A DNA stretch of 28,236 bases from Rhizophagus sp. LPA8_4_AMF (lineage: Eukaryota > Glomeromycota > Glomeromycetes > Glomerales > Glomeraceae), in NCBI GenBank assembly GCA_021464525.1, contig JADRCO010000687.1, positions 1-28,236 of the forward strand, written 5' to 3'. The translations under genes were made by a program, and so were the position numbers. This document shows, one piece after another, positions 20,931 to 28,236 of this stretch (position 1 is its first letter; the number at the start of each line of letters is the position of its first letter). Under the pieces are notes generated by a model, which was given only the letters and a program-made list of their open reading frames with translations, made no database searches and was not told the origin of the DNA.

Positions 20931-21053
20931 TAGAGTGTCAATCCGTTAGTCGGATTGGCGGATTGGCGGATTGGCGGATAAATTTAACGGAATGTGAAAT
21001 TCATAGTTCCGGTTCGGATTCAGATGACGGATTCTATCCGGATTGACACTCTA
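20931..21053. mobile_element. hAT-type MITE, 123 bp
   Basis: Perfect 15-nt terminal inverted repeats: TAGAGTGTCAATCCG at 20931-20945 and its inverse at 21039-21053. The flanking octamers CAGCCTTA and GCGCCTTA agree at 6 of 8 positions, as expected for an aged 8-bp hAT target duplication. The TAGAGTGTCAA start matches the hAT terminal style. Inside is an 8-bp tandem repeat (CGGATTGG, about 3.6 units, 20951-20979). Confidence 0.8.
20951..20979. repeat. 8-bp tandem repeat inside the MITE
   Basis: CGGATTGG repeats three times plus a partial unit. It resembles the inner part of the element's own terminal repeat, so slippage of a terminal motif is plausible. Confidence 0.85.
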
Positions 21054-21465
21054 GCGCCTTACCTAAGACCTAGGCGCACTGTGCAGAATCCTACCTTAGT
21101 CTGCAGGTAGAAGTATTCAATAAACATTCGAAAAGTATTCGAAATACCGATCCGAGTTATCGGATAACAGATATCTGAATGGATTAGATGTGATCCGTGT
21201 AACGATCGGAGCACGTGGTCAAAATTTAATAGGGCTAATAAGGCTAATAACAAATAATAAAAATGAAGATTTTTCAAACTGATCTCCGTTTCTTTACTAA
21301 TTAGAATTCTCTCGTCTTCCAAAAAACAAATAATACAACTTCTTGCTAGTGGTAGTCTAGTTTCAACACTTCATTATGGTATATGTGCGGTAAACTGGTG
21401 GACTTTTATTGATAAAAAAATGCCTAACGAATAGAAACAAATATGTATACCCCTAAGACTAAACA
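21054..21465. other. Interval between MITE and transposase-like gene
   Basis: AT-rich except for a short palindromic patch (AAGACCTAGGCGCAC). The minus frame at 21059-21322 has no recognisable domain. No gene supported. Confidence 0.4.
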
Positions 21466-24400
21466 ATGAGAGTTCAATTGGAACTTAACAAGACCAAGTT
21501 TATTGTCCGTATTGTTAGTGCAGAAGAATGGCATTTAACCAGGCTATACTGTAAATCTGATGTAGCTGCAAAAGTTTATCTCTCTGCTTCAGAAGCTGTG
21601 AATAAAACCTATCACAATTTTTTAATAATAAAACACGATATTCAGGACCTTCGGTTTTAGGATTTGATAATGAAAAAATTACTCAAGAACTATTATCTGA
21701 TGTTTTATTTTGTCCTTTCAAAATAATAGTTGGCAAGCTTTCTATTCTAATTATAAAGTTAGGTGATCCAAATGACATAATATGGTTGGGTATCAATCAA
21801 GCTTTTATGTTCAAATATCGAGACAAGCAAAGTCTTTTGAACGTAAAAAATATTGTATAGAGATATTACAGAATAAAGAAAGAATCGCATACTGATATCT
21901 CACCAACTGAAGTTTGGAAGAAACGGGATATTGAAAAATTATGATGGTGGCGTTTTATTTGGAATCGAGCATCCCGCTACAATCAATGCAAAATCGCCAA
22001 TATGTACCGTGAATGAATGGGATAATATTGAAATAATGGCTCAAGCGTTCGAACGGCATCTAAAATGTAAAATTGCCGTTCTTGATCTTAATTGAGTAGA
22101 AAGAACAAGAATCAAATATTATTGAGTTTATGGCGCATCTTAAACCACTATAACCGCCGAACTATGAATTTAATATAATGCCTTATAAAAAACAAAGATC
22201 AAAGGTAAGTTTTTTGGAATTAACCATTATACAAATTCAATCCGATATAATCATGTAATTGAAAAATTGAATCGATTTGCGGATTTTTACTAAAAAATTC
22301 TCTCTTTATTATAGCCTGAATTTTGGACGTGTGCGGTGAACTCCAGTAGTGATGGTACCGCACTTCTATACTTGTTCGATAAGAATTTGCTAAATGGTGT
22401 TAAGCCGAATTTATAAAAGAAAGCAATCAATTGAAAATAATCATCGATAAATTCTGGAAATGTTTTAAAGAATTGATCAAAGTTAATAAATGCGAATTAG
22501 ATGGAAAGCAAGGAACTCTCTCTATTATAACGGAAAAGTTTTGATTTAGGGAAATACAAAAAAAATTGCAAGTAAGTTCGAATATGATGTCATTAGTTAT
22601 AAATAAAATAAGCTCACTGCAATTTCTTTTTTAGATTTCAAACGATTTAATTAGCGCCTCAACGAGATATAATCACATAAATGGTCCAGGATGTCCTGCG
22701 AAAATTAAACCAGCTGTAACACGAAATTATATCTCTGAAATAAAAGATAGAGAATTTGAAAGCTTTTTTTCTGAAAAGAAAATGTCACTATGGCTCTTAT
22801 CGAGTTGATCCAAAAACAAACCATTATCTAAAAGATAGCAAAGAAACTCTATGGCAAAAATTCGAGGCAGCTTATCCTGATGGAATAAAGCGGACTTCTT
22901 TTGTAGCATGTTTAGCAAGTGGTCGTTATGTATATCGAAAAGATCTGGGTGGGCTATGTAATATCTGCAATGAATATTGTTACGAAGTGTTTGATACGTT
23001 AATTAGTTTGGTACGATTACATATAGAAAAGGAATCACGGGTATACAATGAGAATATAACGTGCCAAATTTTGTTTGAGTTTATTATTTATAAATTGTGA
23101 ATAATTACTATTCTCTAATTTTTTTTTTTTTTTAAAAAAAAGAAATCTCAAAAACTCAAGAATACACTGGTAAATGAATTTGAAAATTACCCCACCATAT
23201 ACTAAAACGAGGTTTCGAAAATGAACTTATTGTAAACGATGATGGCACAATGCCACATACGGATACAATAAACCACTGCTTATTATACGCGTTTGGAGAG
23301 TGTACACAAGAACATAAGAGCCGTTGCGGCGTGTGTGATCAACTATTCGTGCTTCTTGGATATTTAACTATGGTACTTTCGGAGAATTTTCGAAATACAA
23401 TCGAAGAATCGCGTAATAAACTTTATTATTTTCTTGCTCACCAGGCAAGGAAAGTCCATCTGAATTTAAAGCAAAGCTTTTAGAACTTGACGATGATGGC
23501 GCAATTCTAGTATGTGATTACAAAATGAGGATCTTACCTAAAAGTGCTCGCGAAACCAAAGAGCAGTTCTTTGGAAAACGTGGTTAGACGCTTCACACGA
23601 TTTTGGTTTATACGAAATGTAATGCTTCACAACTAAATGTGCATGCATTTGATCACTGGTCTACTGGCACCAAGCAAGATGCTTGGTTTACTGCGTCATG
23701 CTTTGATGCTGTATTCGAAACGTTAGATCCAAAACCAAAGTCAGAATTAATGACCATTGTTGCAAATTGGAATCAATGGTACGGAATTGATGTTCGTGGA
23801 TGTCATTTTTTCGAGCCTGGAGAGGCCAAATCTAGTGTTGAATCGCATCATGCGCAGGTAAGTTATGGCTTCATTTGATAAAATATATATTTCATCCACT
23901 AAGCACTAAGATAACCGTAAATTTTTCATACCAATTTCCTTTTAGATAGCTCATTATATCAAGAGATATATAAGAGTTGGGTATAATTTGGATAATGGCG
24001 TGAAAATAGAAGACGCGATAAAGGTTCTTGGCGGAACTTCTGTTGCTCATCTGGAACAAAATCATGTGCCTGTTAAAACTATATCCGACATTACCAAATT
24101 ATTCATACTTTGAATGGCCAATTGAAGTCCATTCATCGGATATATTCAGGCTCAGACTTTATCACATATAGGTGAATGGTCACGTTATTCTCCAACGACA
24201 TCTCTAAGTTAATTGATAGATCTTTGCACAAGCCAATTTCTACTCATACCAAACCAGATTTGCCATGGAAATTTCCTATAGTTTGAATTAAAGGTACGTC
24301 ATAGATGAATAATATATTTGTTCAAAGATAATAAAAAAAAATTAATCATTTTTTTTTCACAGATAAAGCAAATAAAAGCACGTTGGAAATTGGGAATAAT

Positions 24401-24866
24401 ACCAAAATCTGTCCTAAAGGTAGATACAGTCAGACCTCCTCGATATATGTCTTTTTCAATAATTATAGTTTAAGGAATTACTCTATAATAGTATAGACAT
24501 AAGCGATAAATTTCAGTTAGAAAATGAGTGGGCACTCAAGAGTAACCAGAAATATGGTCAACGGGGTAGTGGAAAACGTATAACAGTAACAGTAAAAGCT
24601 TATTTGGAAGGATTTTTTTTTTTGGCCGGAAATATGAACAAAACAGACCGAATGTCTGCAAAAGATATGTTTATAAATTAGCAGCAGCAGATGAAATTCA
24701 AAAAGGTGAGGTACCAGAAATAAAAACAATTGAGGGTTGGATTACAAGATATTCCGCAAGCTTACGCAAAGAATCAGCAGAACAAAGAGTAATAGGTGAA
24801 ACTAATAAAAGAATTGAAAAGGAAAGTGGTAATAGTAAAAATAGTCATAAGCGGCAGAAAAGATAA
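21466..24866 (+). pseudogene. Large RNase-H/transposase-like family gene, decayed
   Basis: Protein-like segments run in order on the plus strand: MRVQLELNKTKFIVRI (21466), then GPSVLGFDNEKITQELLSD in another frame, YDGGVLFGIEHPATIN, FWTCAVNSSSDGTALLYLFD after an acceptor near 22315, an exon ending at a GTAAGT donor near 22570 with acceptor TTTTTTAG near 22636, LKDSKETLWQKFEAAYPDG, NDDGTMPHTDTINHCLLYAF with a Cys-rich ECTQEHKSRCGVCDQ, LVCDYKMRILPKSARETKE, then AFDHWSTGTKQDAWFTASCF and RGCHFFEPGEAKSSVESHHAQ. A clean intron at 23858-23945 follows. The tail ends SHKRQKR at 24866 and is basic. At least four frameshifts and several stops occur, including TAG at 23585-23587 (KRG-stop-TLHT). The DYKM aspartate and the EPGEAK/SHHAQ block suggest an RNase-H-fold (DDE-like) core; this is inference from motif layout. 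The family seems multi-copy in Rhizophagus, from memory. Confidence 0.6.
23858..23945 (+). other. Intron in the transposase-like gene
   Basis: CAG then GTAAGT donor, and CCTTTTAG acceptor. It joins SHHAQ to IAHYIKRYIRVGYNLDNG in frame. Length 88 nt. Confidence 0.8.
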
Positions 24867-25107
24867 TATTTTTATAAGAAAACAAATAAAATTTTTAATT
24901 TCACTATATTTTAACCTACTTAAAAATCTCCGTTTCTTCCATATAAAAGTTTTTAAATGGGAAACGAAATAGTTTTATCAAAACTTTCAGATCGTTCTGT
25001 TTGTGCTCTATATGTCTCGTGATTACTGCGCATTAGAGATTATCATATGACGATCGCCCCAAATTTATTATATAAATCTGCTCCGATTGATCGTTACATA
25101 CCACTAT

Positions 25108-25125
25108 CGTTCCATCGATGGAACG
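25108..25125. repeat. 18-bp perfect palindrome
   Basis: CGTTCCATCGATGGAACG equals its own reverse complement. It may be a dimeric transcription-factor site or chance; it lies 348 bases upstream of the intact gag-like/MIR gene. Confidence 0.8.
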
Positions 25126-25395
25126 CCCTTTGATCATTGCTTCATATGTGAAGATAATCAATCCATAAAAAGATTTCATTTTACAAAAGCAAATTAAACG
25201 GAGCTTTAGGTATTTATATTAAACTGCAACCTTAATTTGGAATCAATAGATCACATGACCAAATAAATCGGTCATTAGGACCTAATGCGGTTAAGATATC
25301 CACATCCGATATCGGTCTACAAAAATCTATAAAAACATTAATCGACCAACAATAACACAATAACATTTGACGATCATTTCATTAATAATTAAAAG

Positions 25396-25404
25396 TATAT
25401 AAAG
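25396..25404 (+). promoter_or_regulatory. TATA-like box
   Basis: TATATAAAG about 70 bases before the gag-like/MIR start codon. Spacing suits a core promoter element in an otherwise AT-rich region, so confidence is moderate. Confidence 0.45.
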
Positions 25405-25428
25405 CCATCCATTCGCAACTTATATAAA

Positions 25429-25454
25429 TTTTTTTTTTTTTTTTTTTTTTTTTT
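25429..25454 (+). repeat. T26 homopolymer
   Basis: A long T run just upstream of the intact gag-like/MIR start; the other copies have shorter T runs at the same place. Followed by AACAG. Confidence 0.85.
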
Positions 25455-25472
25455 AACAGTGAGTTTTCGACA

Positions 25473-26774
25473 ATGGAAATACCAAAATATAACGGGACTT
25501 GCCATCCTAATGAATATGTTAAACAAATGCGCGCATATTGTAAAATAAATCGAATTACGAGTGAACCTGATATACTTGAATTATGCATTTTAATGATAAA
25601 TTCAAGTATTTATATCCCGGAAGGCATTGATACTTTGGATAAACTTATTAGAGTACTTAGGTCACATCCAACCTTTAGCATTTTTAAAGATTCTTGTAAA
25701 AGAAAATTACAAGTAATGAAATATATTCCCGAAGAAGAAGGAAATTATACTGCAACATTCCTTGCCGGTTTTCGTTCACTATGTAATGATGCGGAAATTT
25801 ATGATCATGAAGAAATTAAAAATCTACTTTTTAGTACATATTCATCAAATGAATTCTCGAGAAATGAATTTTTAAGAAGTGTGGATGGTGTTAATTCAAT
25901 AGACAAAATATTTAAAGCGTTTAGCGATGTTGTTTTTGATGAATTAAGAGTCATTAAATATGGTTCTTTAATTACTTTAAAACATGTTGCATCAGGAAAA
26001 TATTTATCAAGTTGTAAAATGAAATATCAAACAGGTTCTAAACAGCAATTAGTACGTATAAAATTTTATATTATTTAATTTATTATTAATTTATTTTACA
26101 TCATTTTTATTTATTCAATTTTCCTTTTTTAATTTTAGGTATTTGCTGGTGAAAGATCCAATGAAAAATCAAATTTTTTATGGTTATTAAATTCTTGTAA
26201 TTCTTATCAAACTGATAAGATATTTTATGGTGATGATATTTATTTGTCTCATAAAGCGACTGGTCATGAATTATATATAGAAAGATGTTATAAATCTCCT
26301 ACAACTGGATTTACAGAAGGTATTATTATATAAATATTATTTTGTATAATTATTAATTATTAACTAATTATTTTATTTTATAGTACACTGTAGAAGTGAT
26401 TATTATTATTCAACTTTACGTTGCAATACAACAAAATATAATAATACACCTTACGTGAAAACCAAGGATATAATTACTTTAAGAAGTTCAGATTTTTCTT
26501 CTGATTATTCTGATGAAACTGATAACTTTGATAATCCTGATAACTATATTTTATCTAGTCATAATTACAGATTTGGAATTGGCAATAGAACTTTTCAAGA
26601 AGTCGTTGGTCATAAAGGAAGATTCCATGGAAATGATGAGGTATTTTATATTTAATAACTATTATTATTATTGTATACATATATTTTTTAATTTATTAAA
26701 TATCTGATTTTAATGTTAATATTTATTTTATACAGTGGCAAATTGAACTTGTTGAAAATAATTATAATATTTAG
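25473..26774 (+). CDS. Gag-like N-terminal plus MIR-domain protein (intact, four exons)
   Basis: Exons: 25473-26051, 26139-26319, 26384-26640 and 26736-26774. The introns have donors GTACGT, GTATTA, GTATTT and acceptors TTTTAG, TTATAG, ATACAG; phases are 0, 1, 0. The product is 351 residues. Residues 1-160 form a helical domain (MEIPKYNGTCHPNEYVKQMR..., FLAGFRSLCNDAEI, TYSSNEFSRNEF) that recalls retrotransposon gag by its HPxEW/Y start and helix pattern; this is inference. From residue 162 come MIR-type beta-trefoil repeats: YGSLITLKHVASGKYLSS, then GDDIYLSHKATGHELYIE, then VKTKDIITLR with FQEVVGHKGRFHGNDEWQIE. MIR domains in other eukaryotes sit in protein O-mannosyltransferases, SDF2 and IP3/ryanodine receptors, but none of those partner domains is here, and there is no signal peptide or membrane segment. 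The protein is probably cytosolic. It is the only intact one of four family members in the window. Function unknown. Confidence 0.85.
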
Positions 26775-26994
26775 AAATATTTTCATTCAAACCTATTTTC
26801 ATTCAAAACAAATGAATTTATTAGCTTAATCATATGATTATATATTTATTAATATACACATATCAGATATCAGATATATATAATTATTGTCATAATTTAC
26901 TTACATACGCGGTTGATGATGACGCGATTTATGCATTACAATTCATATCATTAGAATAAAAATGAGCATTAATTTTTTCTCAAACTTTTTAAAT
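26775..26994. other. Short spacer between family members
   Basis: AT-rich and without a gene. It contains repeated ATATCAGATATCAGATATA. It links the intact gag-like/MIR gene to the relic of the next copy. Confidence 0.5.
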
Positions 26995-27360
26995 ATGGAA
27001 TTAACAAAATATACTTGTATCATTCTTACAAACTTGTTATTTAAAGAAATTGAAAATAAGCGAAAAATTTTTAAAAATTGTAAACTCATGATAAATTCCA
27101 TCATAATCATTCCTTTTAATAAAATTAATTCCTTAGATGAATTATAAATTACATACCATTTTTTTTTAAAGGTACTTGTAAAATAAAATTTAATCAATGA
27201 AATATCATGAAAATTTTACTTCCATATTTGCTAATTTTCGATCATTTTATAATAATGCTGAGTGAATTTTTAGGAATGATTTATGAAAAGAGTAAATACT
27301 TATTTAGTGGATGAAATATTTAAAGTACTTTTAGTGAAGTTGTATTAGATGATTTGAAGG
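26995..27360 (+). pseudogene. Relic of a fourth gag-like/MIR family gene, cut by a repeat
   Basis: The paralogous start gives MELTKYTCI. Matching pieces follow in shifting frames: NCKLMINSIIIIPFNKINSLDEL, a stop, then FTSIFANFRSFYNNAE (equivalent to the FLAGFRSLCNDAE helix), then VDEIFKVLFSEVVLDDLKV. The equivalent of the WxxQV helix and other segments are deleted. Similarity ends exactly at 27360, where the dispersed repeat begins, just before the MIR domain would start. Multiple stops and shifts mean no protein is made. Confidence 0.75.
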
Positions 27361-28236
27361 TCGATTCGGACTACACAGAATTTATGGAAAAAAAGGTTAG
27401 ATAGGACCGGGAAAAGTCTCAAGATAATGTAGATTTTCCTATTTTGGATAACTTTTGATAATTTTAGCCAGGAATTTATTTCCATTTTTGGATATTAGCC
27501 GCTGCCATTATTATAATTCCTGGCCTGGATCTGACGAGTCATTAGTAAAATGGACAATTGGATGCAGTTACATACAACTTTATAGGTACAAGATTATCAC
27601 AAGTACTAAAGTACCTACATGATGACGCAATTGGCTCATGTTCCTAAAAGTATCATGTATATGGCAGCGCGTATTCCCAAAGATTTGTACTTATAACAAT
27701 CTCGCAAATCCACAATATTCACAATATATATATATATATACCGAGAAAAAAATGAAACCGAAATTCCCGGTAAATAATTAAAATTCTTATTATATTCTAA
27801 ACAAATCGTGTTTTCACGTAAAAATAAAGACGCAAAACCGATATTCAAAATCATATTACTGGTCATAGCACTGGCCTAGATTGTTATGTATGTGATAATA
27901 AAATACATGTTTCTGATCTCTGGAAGTGTGCTAATAACATTTCCGCAATTTAGAGAAACGGCACGTGCAGCAAACATTATAAAAAATTTATCTTCTATTT
28001 CAAAAATCAATATTATTTTATTAATTAAAATATAAATGATAAGAGTAAGCACGAACTAGTCTCGAATAAAATTAAAAGGAGTATCCTTTTTTTTAAAAAA
28101 AATTGAAATTTAAATACCACAGGAAAAAAACGTATAAACAATAATGAGAATAATATTTTAATTAAAATTTTATTTTGTAATTAAATTATTTAAATATGTC
28201 TTTCAAAATATTCATAAATTAAGAAAACTAGCCGAT
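27361..28236 (+). mobile_element. Long dispersed repeat, copy 2 (runs off window)
   Basis: Same orientation as copy 1 at 19244-20062. It carries an extra block of about 80 bases at about 27572-27652 (GGTACAAGATTATCACAAG... to TATCATGT). Its left end interrupts the fourth gag-like/MIR relic. The window ends at the same motif (AACTAGCCGAT) where copy 1 ends its similarity test, so the true right end is unknown. No ORF. Confidence 0.8.

Larger units (their letters stand above)
24867..25472. promoter_or_regulatory. Intergenic region upstream of intact gag-like/MIR gene
   Basis: No gene. A TATATAAAG box at 25396-25404 sits about 70 bases before the ATG at 25473. A 26-base T run (25429-25454) ending in AACAG follows, which looks like a 3' splice site, so the 5' UTR could contain an intron end. 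An 18-bp perfect palindrome lies at 25108-25125. Confidence 0.5.

Noticed and set aside
20951..20979. CRISPR-like tandem array
   Set aside because: Units are contiguous 8-mers with no spacers, inside a MITE of a eukaryotic genome.
26943..27197. Minus-strand ORF of 84 codons
   Set aside because: Antisense to the gag-like/MIR relic; Ile/Phe/Lys-rich composition is a product of AT-rich sequence.
1..28236. tRNA or rRNA genes
   Set aside because: No cloverleaf with a GTTC-type T arm or rRNA-like conserved blocks was noticed by eye on either strand; a covariance-model search was not possible here.

Overview
The window reads as nuclear DNA of an arbuscular mycorrhizal fungus (Glomeromycotina, most like Rhizophagus irregularis). 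It is strongly AT-rich. Introns are short (about 59-95 nt) GT-AG introns with T-rich acceptors. The gene families fit that lineage: a Crinkler (CRN) gene with an N-terminal ubiquitin-like domain, a gag-like plus MIR-domain family, a primase/origin-binding-protein helicase of large-DNA-virus type, a GRDP (DUF1399) gene, a UPF1/DNA2-type helicase, and a large multi-exon family that looks RNase-H/transposase-like. The organism call rests on remembered family resemblance, not on a search.

Layout. 1-1044: last exon of a minus-strand gene with a PD-(D/E)XK-like domain. 1791-2272: plus-strand coding trace with stops. 2411-2478: short palindromic element. 2791-4256 (minus): broken CRN gene. 4539-4936 (minus): small frameshifted gene. 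5133-7834 (minus): decayed primase Zn-domain/OBP helicase gene. 7825-9159 (minus): decayed GRDP gene that abuts it. 10074-10700 (minus): unidentified coding traces. 11567-12079 (plus): truncated member of the gag-like/MIR family. 12080-16732: AT-rich non-coding DNA with a MITE-like inverted-repeat element. 16733-17909 (plus): second gag-like/MIR copy, broken. 18240-19083 (minus): C-terminal part of an SF1 helicase, broken in motif VI. 19244-20062 and 27361-28236: two direct copies of one long dispersed repeat. 20149-20457 (minus): intact small secreted cysteine-rich protein with telomere-like repeats just upstream. 20931-21053: hAT-type MITE. 21466-24866 (plus): decayed RNase-H/transposase-like gene. 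25473-26774 (plus): intact four-exon gag-like/MIR gene. 26995-27360: relic of a fourth copy, cut off by the dispersed repeat.

Only two genes look fully intact: the secreted cysteine-rich protein and the 351-residue gag-like/MIR protein. Nearly everything else is recognisable but interrupted by stops or by one-base indels, often in homopolymers. This is either an accessory 'gene graveyard' shaped by mobile elements or partly a base-calling artefact of the assembly; read mapping would separate these. No pathway or operon links the genes. The common theme is expanded, fast-decaying, transposon-associated families.
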